From contig JBIKLY010000008.1 in assembly GCA_044359525.1 (NCBI GenBank), positions 1-60,188 of the forward strand: DNA of 60,188 bases, written 5' to 3'. This document shows positions 24,185 to 32,560 of the stretch, piece after piece. This stretch comes from CAJBIL01 sp044359525. Lineage in GTDB: Bacteria > Pseudomonadota > Gammaproteobacteria > Burkholderiales > Rhodocyclaceae. The position numbers and the translations under genes are program-made. Every line of letters starts with the position of its first letter. The first letter of the stretch is position 1. Under the pieces are notes generated by a model. That model searched no databases. It was not told the DNA's origin and saw nothing but the letters and a program-made list of their open reading frames with translations.

Positions 24185-24916
24185 TTGATCCTCTTCATTT
24201 CGGATCTGCATCTTTCGCCGCAAACACCCGGCGTCACCCGCATCTTTCTCGATTTTCTCGGCGGCCGCGCACGCACCGCCGAGCATCTCTTCATCCTTGG
24301 CGACCTGTTCGAAGCCTGGTCTGGCGACGACTGCATCAACGATCCTGAAGATCACTTCAACGCGCAGATCGTTGAGGCGCTGCGCGCGCTCACCGACGCG
24401 GGCGTCGCGCTGTCACTGCTGCACGGCAACCGCGACTTTTTGCTCGGCGACGAATTCGCTGCACGCTGCGGTGCCCACCTGCTACCCGACCCTTATGTAC
24501 TTTCGCTACCAGCCTGGCAATTTGTTTTGTCGCATGGCGACGCGCTGTGTACCGACGATCAGGACTACCTCGCGTTCCGTTCACAGGTGCGCAAACCGGA
24601 CTGGCGTAGCGCATTTCTGGCCAAACCCCTATCCGAGCGCAAAGCCATCGCCAGCGCACTGCGTCAGCAAAGCGAAACCTCGAAACGCGACAAGGCGCAA
24701 TACCTGATGGACCTCAACCCCGGCGCGACCGAAGACTTCCTGCGCGAACACGGCTACGCGACTTTTATCCACGGCCATACGCACCGCCCGGCGACGCACG
24801 ACCACATCGTCGACGGCATTCACGTCGAGCGCTGGGTGCTGGCCGACTGGCACGAGGACTGCGGCGAATGCCTGTGCTGGGACGGCGAGCAGCTGACACG
24901 CGAACGCCTGACCTGA
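24185..24916 (+). CDS. lpxH: UDP-2,3-diacylglucosamine diphosphatase
   Basis: Peripheral membrane metallophosphoesterase of lipid A synthesis, giving lipid X and UMP. 243 residues. Metal-site motifs seen: ISDLHLS (residues 5-11), ILGDLFEAWSGDD, HGNRDFLLG, LSHGDALCTDD and the C-terminal IHGHTHRP. The first codon is TTG (24185): an in-frame stop lies a few codons upstream and no ATG or GTG comes earlier that keeps the metal motif. Last gene of the envelope operon; recQ follows 22 bp later. Confidence 0.93.
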   Translation: MILFISDLHLSPQTPGVTRIFLDFLGGRARTAEHLFILGDLFEAWSGDDCINDPEDHFNAQIVEALRALTDAGVALSLLHGNRDFLLGDEFAARCGAHLLPDPYVLSLPAWQFVLSHGDALCTDDQDYLAFRSQVRKPDWRSAFLAKPLSERKAIASALRQQSETSKRDKAQYLMDLNPGATEDFLREHGYATFIHGHTHRPATHDHIVDGIHVERWVLADWHEDCGECLCWDGEQLTRERLT

Positions 24917-24938
24917 TCTGTAACCGGAACCTGTAAAA

Positions 24939-26756
24939 ATGAGCTCGTCGGCCCTCGATATCCTGCGCCGTGTTTTCGGCTACCCCGCCTTCCGTGGCGA
25001 CCAGGCCAAAGTCGTGAACCATCTGGTCGGCGGTGGCGACGCGTTGGTCCTGATGCCGACCGGCGGTGGCAAGTCGCTCTGCTACCAGATACCGGCGCTG
25101 TTGCGGCCCGGTGTCGGCGTCGTCGTCTCGCCGCTCATCGCCCTGATGCAGGATCAGGTCGACGCGCTGCTGTTGGCTGGCGTGCGCGCCGCCTTTCTGA
25201 ACTCGTCGCAGGATTTCAATTCAGTAGTGGACACCGAACGCCGCCTGATGCGCGGCGAACTTGACCTGATCTATGTTGCACCTGAACGCCTGCTCACCGA
25301 TCGTTTCATCGGCCTGCTCGACCAACTGGTCGAACGTGATCAACTCGCCCTGTTCGCCATTGATGAGGCGCATTGCGTCTCGCAATGGGGCCATGACTTC
25401 CGCCCCGAATACATCCAGCTCTCGAAGTTGCACGAGCGCTATCCACAGGTGCCGCGCATCGCGCTGACCGCCACCGCCGACGAACTGACGCGCCAGGAAA
25501 TCATCAGCCGCCTCGGCCTCGACACGGCGCGCATCTTCGTCTCCAGCTTCGACCGGCCGAACATCCGTTATACCATCGTCGAACGCGACAACCCGCGCCG
25601 GCAGCTGTTAGCTTTCCTGGCCGATCATCGCGGCGCAGCAGGCATCGTCTATTGCCTGTCGCGGCGCAAGGTCGATGAAACCGCCGCCTGGCTGTGCGAA
25701 CAGGGCATCGCCGCCCTGCCCTACCATGCCGGGCTGAACGCCGGCATGCGCCAGCAGCATCAGCAACGCTTCCTGCGCGAAGACGGCATCGTGATGGTCG
25801 CGACGATCGCCTTCGGTATGGGCATCGACAAGCCCGATGTACGCTTTGTCGCGCACCTTGATCTACCGAAGAGCCTCGAAGCCTACTATCAGGAAACCGG
25901 CCGCGCAGGGCGCGATGGCGAGCCATCGGAAGGCTGGATGACTTACGGCCTCAACGACGTTGTGATTCACCGGCAGATGATCGAGGAATCACCTTCACCA
26001 GTTGAACAAAAGCGTGTCGAACGACAGAAGCTTGACGCCATGCTCGCCTACTGCGAATCAGCGCGCTGCCGGCGCGTCGTCCTGCTCAACTACTTTGGCG
26101 AAGAAGCCGCGCCTTGCGGCAACTGTGACGTCTGCATTGACCCGCCGGAAGTCTGGGATGGCACCGTGGCCGCACAAAAAGCGCTATCGGCTGCACTACG
26201 CACTGGGCAGCGCTTCGGCGCCGGCCACCTGATCGATATTCTGCGTGGAAAAAGCACGGAAAAAGTGAAGCAGTTCGGCCACGACAGCCTGCCGACTTTT
26301 GCCGTCGGCGCTGACATGGACGACATGGGCTGGCGTTCGGTCTTTCGCCAGTTGCTTGCCGGTGGACTGCTTGAGGCCGACGCACAGGCTTACGGCGCAC
26401 TCAAACTGACTGATGAGGCGCGCCCCGTACTGAAAGGCGAGACGACACTGACACTGCGTCGGCACGCGGTTCGCAGCAAGAGCAAAGCGGTGAAAAAGAC
26501 GCGGGAAAAGGGCCGTACCACCGCTACGATTTCCGCCGGCGATTCACCGCTATTCGATGCGCTGCGCGGCTGGCGGGCCGACAAAGCCCGTGAACAAGGT
26601 GTTCCCGCCTACGTCATTCTGCACGACCGGACACTACACGAACTCGCGACCCTGCGCCCGCAATCGCTGACCGCACTCCTCGACGTACCGGGAATTGGCC
26701 TCGCCAAAGCGGAACGCTATGGCGAGGCTTTGCTGGCGCATCTACGCGACGGCTGA
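24939..26756 (+). CDS. recQ: ATP-dependent DNA helicase RecQ
   Basis: Superfamily-2 3'-5' helicase for recombination and fork repair. 605 residues: Walker A MPTGGGKSLCYQ, DEAH box with IDEAHCVSQWGHDFRPEY, motif VI QETGRAGRDGEPS, the RecQ zinc cluster (CESARCRR ... CGNCDVC), winged helix, and a C-terminal HRDC domain ending LLDVPGIGLAKAERYGEALL. A decayed second copy of this last stretch lies 700 bp downstream, beyond a toxin/antitoxin-like pair. Confidence 0.96.
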   Translation: MSSSALDILRRVFGYPAFRGDQAKVVNHLVGGGDALVLMPTGGGKSLCYQIPALLRPGVGVVVSPLIALMQDQVDALLLAGVRAAFLNSSQDFNSVVDTERRLMRGELDLIYVAPERLLTDRFIGLLDQLVERDQLALFAIDEAHCVSQWGHDFRPEYIQLSKLHERYPQVPRIALTATADELTRQEIISRLGLDTARIFVSSFDRPNIRYTIVERDNPRRQLLAFLADHRGAAGIVYCLSRRKVDETAAWLCEQGIAALPYHAGLNAGMRQQHQQRFLREDGIVMVATIAFGMGIDKPDVRFVAHLDLPKSLEAYYQETGRAGRDGEPSEGWMTYGLNDVVIHRQMIEESPSPVEQKRVERQKLDAMLAYCESARCRRVVLLNYFGEEAAPCGNCDVCIDPPEVWDGTVAAQKALSAALRTGQRFGAGHLIDILRGKSTEKVKQFGHDSLPTFAVGADMDDMGWRSVFRQLLAGGLLEADAQAYGALKLTDEARPVLKGETTLTLRRHAVRSKSKAVKKTREKGRTTATISAGDSPLFDALRGWRADKAREQGVPAYVILHDRTLHELATLRPQSLTALLDVPGIGLAKAERYGEALLAHLRDG

Positions 26757-26810
26757 GCTCGCCGAATACAACAGCCACATGCTTAGCATAGGGCTTGCGG
26801 CACCCTACAA

Positions 26811-26833
26811 CATGGGGCACAATAAGCCCCATG
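26811..26833 (+). promoter_or_regulatory. Inverted repeat over the tumE-like start codon
   Basis: CATGGGG (26811-26817) and CCCCATG (26827-26833) are perfect inverted arms with a 9-nt spacer. The right arm contains the start codon at 26831. It could be the operator bound by the co-encoded HTH protein or an RNA hairpin limiting translation. Confidence 0.55.
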
Positions 26834-27109
26834 AAAGCAAAGCTGCTGCGAAGAATTCTTGAGACTTACGGGCAAGGCAGGATTGAAGGGGTCATCTGGC
26901 AAGTGCCGGAACCTGTCGCACCGTCTGAACATCGCATCAAATATCGGCTGGTCTATATCCGCGATGGCGTCCGCGTGATCGGCTATGACAACGAACGCGG
27001 CAAGGGCGACCATAAACATCTGCGCGGGCTTGAGTCACCCGATGCCTTCACGGATGTAGCCACATTGATCCGCGACTTTCTACGGGACCTGAAGGAGATA
27101 GAGCCATGA
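26831..27109 (+). CDS. TumE/DUF6516-like putative toxin
   Basis: 92 residues from the ATG at 26831. The stretch IKYRLVYIRDGVRVIGYDN followed by ERGKGDHKH is the hallmark of the TumE (formerly DUF6516) family, which occurs as the toxin-side gene in small two-gene modules with a winged-helix protein. Target and mechanism are not firmly known to me. It overlaps the HTH gene by 4 bp (ATGA). Lies immediately after recQ in a small accessory island. Confidence 0.72.
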   Translation: MKAKLLRRILETYGQGRIEGVIWQVPEPVAPSEHRIKYRLVYIRDGVRVIGYDNERGKGDHKHLRGLESPDAFTDVATLIRDFLRDLKEIEP

Positions 27110-27474
27110 ATATACTGGAAGTAAAGGTCGGCGAACCGGTCGAAAACAGCTTGGCCGCTTTTGGCGATGCGCTGCAATCGGCAAGTGATGGAAAAACGGT
27201 AACGCCATACTACGGCATTGGCTTTGCGACAATGGCGCAGTTCGGCGCAGTCTTTACGCCCAAACGCTGGGAACTGGTCGAGGCATTGAAGGCTGCCGGG
27301 CCAATGAGTATTTACGCGCTGGCCAAATCCCTGAATCGGCATTACCGCAATGTGCATAAAGACGTAACCGCGTTGATCGAATGGACGGCGATCGAAAAAA
27401 ACGAGGCAGGGAAGGTCTTTGTGCCGTGGGATGAAATCGATGTGCGCTGGCCACTACTGCGTTACGCGGCCTGA
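27106..27474 (+). CDS. Winged-helix DNA-binding protein (HVO_A0114-like putative antitoxin)
   Basis: 122 residues. The C-terminal half carries a winged-helix pattern (ELVEALKAAGPMSIYALAKSL, NRHYRNVHKDVTALIEW, then AGKVFVPWDEIDV). This is the usual partner of TumE-like proteins and probably acts as antitoxin and autorepressor. Its start overlaps the toxin stop. Its 3' end overlaps a remnant of a recQ tail in another frame. Confidence 0.72.
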   Translation: MNILEVKVGEPVENSLAAFGDALQSASDGKTVTPYYGIGFATMAQFGAVFTPKRWELVEALKAAGPMSIYALAKSLNRHYRNVHKDVTALIEWTAIEKNEAGKVFVPWDEIDVRWPLLRYAA

Positions 27475-27566
27475 CGCTGCTTGAAGTACCGGGCATCAAG
27501 GCGCAACGTTATTGCGAGGACTTGCTGGCGTTTCTAAGCGGCGGTAAGCCAGCCCGGCCACCATAA
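27462..27566 (+). pseudogene. Decayed duplicate of the recQ 3' end (HRDC tail)
   Basis: Reading from 27462 gives LRGLTLLEVPGIKAQRYCED then LLAFLSGG and a TAA at 27564-27566. It aligns with the intact RecQ C-terminus (LLDVPGIGLAKAERYGEALL, AHLRDG), with two residues deleted. No start codon or upstream domains. It shows that the toxin/antitoxin pair sits between two versions of the recQ tail, as expected for insertion near the recQ 3' end or for recombination between related recQ genes. Confidence 0.75.
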
Positions 27567-27584
27567 GGTGGAGACAGGCATCGC

Positions 27585-27875
27585 TCAGAGACGATCGCCG
27601 AGCGGCAGCCTTTCGGTACCGTCGTAGAGAATCACACCCAGCTTGAGCTGGCCTCCAGCAATGCTGTCCAGCCGCTTGAGGCCGCGCAGATCGCCCTCCT
27701 TGATCGAGGCCGCTAATTTGACCTCAATGCCGATCAATTCGCCGCCCGCATTCTCGACGACCACATCGACTTCAAATTGATCGTGATCATTAACGTGTAA
27801 TCGGGAAAATAATGAGCCGGTGAGAAACCTACCAGGCTCAATTTCCGAAACCAACCTCGGGGCCGCCACCGGCAA
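27585..27875 (-). pseudogene. C-terminal remnant of a DUF4143-type AAA ATPase
   Basis: About 96 codons. QFEVDVVVENAGGELIGIEV then KLAASIKEGDLRGLKRL and GVILYDGTERLPLGDRL match the nuclease-like C-terminal part of AAA+/DUF4143 proteins (the usual pattern is VDFV...G-IEVK...D-RGL...GVVLYDG...GDRL). The ATPase and central domains are absent, the only start is a weak TTG, and the tail stops right after GDRL. Best read as a relic of a lost accessory gene. Confidence 0.65.
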
Positions 27876-27906
27876 GCAGGCGATTTTGCTGATCTCTGCT
27901 TGCCGG
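27869..27906. repeat. Inverted repeat downstream of rhlE
   Basis: CCGGCAAGCAG (27869-27879) and CTGCTTGCCGG (27896-27906), perfect 11-bp arms, 16-nt loop. It lies just past the rhlE stop and may act as its terminator or mRNA 3' stabiliser; no clear T-run follows. Confidence 0.6.
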
Positions 27907-27921
27907 CGTAGTCAGACCCGG

Positions 27922-29229
27922 CTAGCGGTTGCGGCTACCGCTGCGGTGCGCTGCACCGCCTGGCTTGGGCGCGCCGGAACGATTGCCACCCGCACCACCG
28001 GGACGCGGCGCACCACCCGAACGCCCACCGCCTGCCGGCCGCTGACCGCCACGCGCACCTGACGAACGCATCAGAATAGGCTCGGCACGAATACTCGGAT
28101 CGGGTTCATAACCCGGATAAACCGAGGCTTCGATCTGCACCTTGAGCAAGCGCTCGATATCGTGCAACAGTTTGTGTTCGTCAACGCAGACCAGCGAGGT
28201 TGCTTCACCTTCGCTGCCGGCCCGGCCGGTGCGGCCGATACGGTGCACGTAATCTTCCGCGACGTTCGGCAACTCAAAGTTGACGACGTGCGGCAGTTCG
28301 TTGATGTCGATACCGCGTGCGGCAATGTCAGTCGCGACCAGCACGTGCAGCTTGCCGCTCTTGAAGTTGGCCAGCGCCCGCGTGCGTGCGTTCTGGCTCT
28401 TGTTGCCATGAATCGCATCGGCTTCGATACCGGCTTTGAGCAGCTTGTCGGCGAGCCCGTTGGCGCCCCATTTGGTGCGCGTAAATACCAGCACCTGATA
28501 CCAGCCGTTGTCACGAATCAGTTCAACGAGCAGATCGCGTTTGCGCTCACGGTCAACTTTGTAGACGCGCTGCTTGACCAGCTCGGATGCCGTATTGCGG
28601 CGCTCCGATTCGACATACTCGGGATTGACCAGGAAGGTGCTGGCCAGCGCACGGATTTCGTCCGAGAAGGTGGCGGAAAAAAGCAGATTTTGCCGTTTTT
28701 TCGGCACCAGTGCGATGACGCGCTTGATATCGTGGATAAAGCCCATGTCGAGCATGCGATCGGCTTCATCGAGCACCAGCACTTCAACCGCTGACAGATC
28801 GACATTGCGCTGCTGGCAATGATCGAGCAGACGGCCCGGTGTAGCAACGAGGATATCGATGCCGCTTTTGAGCGCCGAAATCTGCGGATTCATGCCGACG
28901 CCGCCGAACATCACCAGCGATTTGAGCGAAAGATGCTTGCCGTAAGTGCGCACACTCTCTTCGACCTGAGCGGCCAGTTCGCGTGTCGGCGTCAGGATCA
29001 GCACGCGGATCTTGCGCGGCCCGGTAGCGCGCGTTTCAGCGAGGCGATTAAGAATTGGCAGGACAAAACCGGCAGTCTTGCCCGTACCCGTTTGTGCGCA
29101 GGCCATCAGGTCGCGCCCGGCGAGGACAACCGGAATCGCCTGTGCCTGAATCGGGGTGGGGGTTTCGTAGCCATGATCAGCAATGGCACGCAGGATCTCG
29201 GGTGCGAGACCCAGTTCAGTAAATTTCAT
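27922..29229 (-). CDS. rhlE: DEAD-box RNA helicase RhlE
   Basis: ATP-dependent RNA helicase for ribosome assembly and RNA turnover. 435 residues from the ATG at 29229 (GGAG site 7 nt before). Q-motif GYETPTPIQAQAIP, Walker A AQTGTGKT, VLDEADRMLDMGF, SATF and HRIGRTGR are all present. A glycine/arginine-rich low-complexity tail (about the last 45 residues, RGGQRPAGGGRSGG type) is typical for RNA binding. An upstream extension to 29313 is unconserved. Confidence 0.94.
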   Translation of the reverse strand: MKFTELGLAPEILRAIADHGYETPTPIQAQAIPVVLAGRDLMACAQTGTGKTAGFVLPILNRLAETRATGPRKIRVLILTPTRELAAQVEESVRTYGKHLSLKSLVMFGGVGMNPQISALKSGIDILVATPGRLLDHCQQRNVDLSAVEVLVLDEADRMLDMGFIHDIKRVIALVPKKRQNLLFSATFSDEIRALASTFLVNPEYVESERRNTASELVKQRVYKVDRERKRDLLVELIRDNGWYQVLVFTRTKWGANGLADKLLKAGIEADAIHGNKSQNARTRALANFKSGKLHVLVATDIAARGIDINELPHVVNFELPNVAEDYVHRIGRTGRAGSEGEATSLVCVDEHKLLHDIERLLKVQIEASVYPGYEPDPSIRAEPILMRSSGARGGQRPAGGGRSGGAPRPGGAGGNRSGAPKPGGAAHRSGSRNR

Positions 29230-29522
29230 GCAGGAAAGCTCCAGGCGTTTGCCATGCGTGCGGACAAAACCACGGGGGCTGTCACGAATGCACGAACCAG
29301 TCTGGGCAAACACTCAGGGATAGGTGAGTCGGGCCAGGCGAGAATGCCAGGCCACATCGAACGGGCGCCAAGACTGATGAGTGGCGCCACGAGGAAGGCG
29401 GATACTAACACAGCGCGACCATGCCCGGATCATATCCAGAGCAGTTGAAAAATAGCCCTTTAGTTACTCCGGATTTTCAGTGATGATTAGCGTCCCCAAC
29501 GTTAAAATAATACGGAGACAAC

Positions 29523-29822
29523 ATGAAACAAGTGATCTGGGTGCTATGGCCCGCATTTATCGCAGCCGGCATTGCCGAAGTTGCCTTCTTTACCCTGATT
29601 GACCCGCGCCAGCTCTATCTGCTGGGCCAACCGATCGAAGTCTCGGCAACCGCTACCTACTCGATCGGCTTCCTGCTGTTCTGGCTGCTTTGCGTCGGTT
29701 CCAGCCTGATGACCTATATGTTGCTGCCGCAGAGCATCAAGGAAGCACTTGGACGGATCGCCAATGAACGCGAAGACCTCTCACGCCCGAAACGGCGCGT
29801 GCACGCAGCGGGGAGTCAGTAA
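29523..29822 (+). CDS. Small two-helix membrane protein, unknown function
   Basis: 99 residues with two hydrophobic helices (VIWVLWPAFIAAGIAEVAFF and IGFLLFWLLCVGSSLMTYML) and a short basic cytoplasmic tail. GGAG site before the ATG. Similar small proteins are common in Rhodocyclales and relatives, but I know of no function. Stands alone between rhlE and the creB locus. Confidence 0.7.
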   Translation: MKQVIWVLWPAFIAAGIAEVAFFTLIDPRQLYLLGQPIEVSATATYSIGFLLFWLLCVGSSLMTYMLLPQSIKEALGRIANEREDLSRPKRRVHAAGSQ

Positions 29823-30248
29823 TCATTTCTTCAGAGGAAGCGGCCTGTTAAGGCAATAGGATCATCAAGTTTTGAGGCCGATCCAGACTTATTGTGTTGA
29901 AAAGATCCGGGATCGGTTTTTTTCTGAACTTTCCGGGTCGCTTTGCACTTCCCGAAACGGCAATCATTGAATACGAAGCGATTCTGAAGGTCAGTTTTTG
30001 CGCATCTGCAAGGTCACTATGATTGAGCGATTTTTTCAACACAATCGATTGAGGGCTGTCATTGGCAATCCCGGGGCAGCCATCAAGAAATATCCCATAG
30101 CGACAATACTGAGTGTTAGCTCACTGGCGCGCACCGGGCATTGATACTGCACTCATCAGACAATCTCTCGCTTCGAGTTGGCGGCTTGAGAGCGCAATGA
30201 CTTTCGGGTACTGTCGCCTTTCACCTGACGGATGCTCTTAGCGCCGCG
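29823..30248. other. Non-coding gap containing an inverted-repeat element
   Basis: About 425 bp without a convincing gene. A 155-bp segment bounded by 13-bp inverted repeats (29891-29903 and 30033-30045) lies in the middle. The last 100 bp should hold the creB promoter. One TTCAC (in the stretch just before creB) has no partner at the cre-tag spacing, so no second cre-tag was found. Confidence 0.6.
29891..30045. repeat. MITE-like element with terminal inverted repeats
   Basis: ATTGTGTTGAAAA (29891-29903) and its exact inverse TTTTCAACACAAT (30033-30045); similarity extends a few bases inward (GATC against AAATC). About 155 bp and no transposase. The ends resemble insertion-sequence termini, so a non-autonomous or deleted mobile element is likely but not proven. 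Confidence 0.5.
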
Positions 30249-30946
30249 ATGCCAGCCCTGAAAATACTCCTCGTCGAAGACGAACAGACGATTGCCGACA
30301 CCCTGATCTACGCCCTCGGCAGCGAAGGTTTTGCCGTGCGCCACCTGCTGCTCGGGCGCGAGGCGCTGCCCGCGCACAGCAAAGACGCCTTCGACCTGAT
30401 CATTCTCGATCTCGGCCTGCCCGACACCACCGGTTTCGAGGTACTCAAGGAACTGCGCGGCCACCCCAACGGACGCGACGTACCGGTCATTTTCCTCACC
30501 GCGCGCGCCGAGGAAATCGACCGCATTCTCGGTCTCGAACTGGGTGCCGACGACTATGTGACCAAACCCTTCTCACCGCGTGAAGTCGCCGCCCGTGTCC
30601 GCGCCATCCTGCGCCGCGAGGCGCGTTTCCGCAGTAGCAGCGCAGCCCCCCCCCGGTCTGGCAGCACGACCCCGAAGCACTGCGCATCGCCTTTCACGGC
30701 CAGACGATTGACCTGACGCGTTACGAATACCTGCTGCTCGCCCTGCTCCTCTCGGTGCCCGGCCGCGTATTCACGCGCGAACAGATCATGAGCCGCGTCT
30801 GGGCCAATGCGCCCGACACCGCCGACCGCAGCATCGACACGCATATCAAGACGCTGCGTGCCAAACTGCGCAGCATCGCCCCGGCCGACGAGGCGATCCA
30901 TACCCATCGCGGCACCGGCTATTCCATCAACTCGCTCAGCGCATGA
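30249..30946 (+). pseudogene. creB: Response regulator CreB, frameshifted at a C9 run
   Basis: OmpR-family response regulator of the CreBC system. The receiver (LLVEDEQ, phospho-Asp in LIILDLGLPD, TARAEE, and KPFSPRE) is intact up to about residue 130. At a run of nine C (30646-30654) in the linker the frame is lost; the winged-helix output domain (VWQHDPEALRIAFHG ... GRVFTREQIMSRVW ... HTHRGTGYSIN) continues in another frame to 30946. Seven or ten C would restore a full protein. Either a phase-variable tract, a fixed mutation, or a sequencing error. creC follows with ATGA overlap. Confidence 0.88.
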
Positions 30947-32379
30947 AGCTCTGGGCGCGCGTTTTCACCGGCTATTTCCTGATTGTCGGACTGTCGGGCT
31001 GGTTCCTGCTGCGTGTTTTCGTTTCCGAAGTCAAACCCGGCGTGCGCGATGCGGTCGAGGACGTCATGGTCGACACCGCGCAACTGCTCGCTGAACTCGC
31101 GCGCGACGATCTGCTGGCAAGGCGGCTGTCCGACGGGCGTTTCGCCCGGAGCGTCGAAGCCTATCGCCAGCGCCCGATCAGGGCGACCATCTGGGGGCTG
31201 GAAAAACAAACGCTGGATTTTCGCATCTACGTCACCGATGCCACCGGCATCGTACGCTACGACTCGGAGAACAAGGCCGTTGGCGAGGACTACTCGGAGT
31301 GGCGCGACGTTTCGCGCACCCTGCGCGGCGAGTACGGCAGCCGCTCGACGCGTGACGATCCGGACGACAAGAACAGCAGCGTCATGCACGTTGCCGCGCC
31401 GGTACAGGACGGCGAACGCATCGTCGGCGTGCTCACCGTCGCCAAGCCATCGCGCACGCTGGGCCCAATCATCGAACGCAGCGAGCGTACCGTGCTCCGT
31501 CAGGGACTCGTCCTGCTCGCGGCCACGCTACTCATCGGCGGCGCTTTCACCATCTGGCTAACGCTCTCGATGGGCCGCCTGGTGCGCTACGCACGCCTGC
31601 TCGCCGCCGGCAGCCCGGCCGAACCGCCGTCGCGCGGCAACGACGAAATCGGCGAACTGTCGCGCGCACTCGCCCAATTACGCAACGAGGTCGATGGCCG
31701 TGCCTACGTCGAACACTACGTGCAGCATCTGACGCACGAAATGAAAAGCCCGCTGGCGGCGATTCGCGGTGCCGCCGAACTGCTCGCCGAGGCCGACCTG
31801 CCGCCCGCCGAACGCAGCCGTTTCGTGACCAACGTACAGACGCAAAGCGAACGCCTGCAAACGCTGATCGACAAGCTCCTGCGCCTGGCCCAGCTAGAAC
31901 ACCAGCGCCAGCTCGAGGCACCGGTCACACTCAGCGTACAGGCACTGTTCGCCGACCTCGAACAGGCCATGTCGGCGCAGGCCGCACGGCGCGCGCTGAC
32001 CCTGACCTTTGCCGCCGAACCCACCGCGCAGCTCTGCGGCGACCGCTTCCTGCTCAGTCTCGCACTCTCCAACCTGATCCAGAACGCACTTGACTTCTCA
32101 CCCCCAGGCGGCAGCGTAAGCTGCACGGCAACCGCCGACGAAACACACGTGCACATTGCAGTACGCGATCAAGGGCCGGGGATTGCCGAATTTGCCGGGC
32201 AGCGCATTTTCGAACGCTTCTTCTCGCTACCGCGCCCGGACGGCACACCGAAAAGCACCGGCCTCGGGCTGCCGCTGGTGCATGAAATTGCTGTCCTGCA
32301 CGGCGGTAAAATCCATCTGGAGAATCCGCAAGTTGGCGGCGCGCTGGCTACCTTGAGTCTGCTGCGCACGCCACTTTAA
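30943..32379 (+). CDS. creC: Sensor histidine kinase CreC
   Basis: Inner-membrane two-component kinase, partner of CreB. 478 residues: N-terminal helix (FTGYFLIVGLSGWFLLRVFV), a periplasmic sensor region (to about residue 185), second helix (GLVLLAATLLIGGAFTIWL), HAMP-like linker, H-box HLTHEMKSPLAAIRGAAELL, N-box NLIQNALDFS, G-boxes DQGPGIAE and STGLGLPLV. Intact although its cognate regulator is frameshifted. In enterics, Pseudomonas and Aeromonas the system responds to growth medium or beta-lactam stress. Confidence 0.93.
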   Translation: MKLWARVFTGYFLIVGLSGWFLLRVFVSEVKPGVRDAVEDVMVDTAQLLAELARDDLLARRLSDGRFARSVEAYRQRPIRATIWGLEKQTLDFRIYVTDATGIVRYDSENKAVGEDYSEWRDVSRTLRGEYGSRSTRDDPDDKNSSVMHVAAPVQDGERIVGVLTVAKPSRTLGPIIERSERTVLRQGLVLLAATLLIGGAFTIWLTLSMGRLVRYARLLAAGSPAEPPSRGNDEIGELSRALAQLRNEVDGRAYVEHYVQHLTHEMKSPLAAIRGAAELLAEADLPPAERSRFVTNVQTQSERLQTLIDKLLRLAQLEHQRQLEAPVTLSVQALFADLEQAMSAQAARRALTLTFAAEPTAQLCGDRFLLSLALSNLIQNALDFSPPGGSVSCTATADETHVHIAVRDQGPGIAEFAGQRIFERFFSLPRPDGTPKSTGLGLPLVHEIAVLHGGKIHLENPQVGGALATLSLLRTPL

Positions 32380-32463
32380 TATCCCACGAGCACTACATCA
32401 GCGCCCTCAGCACGCATAGTTTACGCCTGATTTCCCAAGCCATCCTCAACGGCGTGCAGCAGC

Positions 32464-32479
32464 TTCACACTCCCTTCAC
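32464..32479 (+). promoter_or_regulatory. cre-tag, CreB binding site
   Basis: TTCAC (32464-32468), six bases, TTCAC (32475-32479): an exact match to the published CreB direct repeat TTCACnnnnnnTTCAC. It lies 81 bp before the creD start, as expected for CreB activation of creD. Confidence 0.9.
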
Positions 32480-32560
32480 CCGCTGCTCACTCGGCCTGCA
32501 TCAGGCGCTCACATCGCCTCACCATACTCGCTCCTGACCCACTCACCGAGGAGACGAGCG

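Noticed and set aside
29848..30042. 64-codon minus-strand ORF inside the inverted-repeat element
   Set aside because: Too short and featureless for a transposase; retained only as part of a possible MITE.
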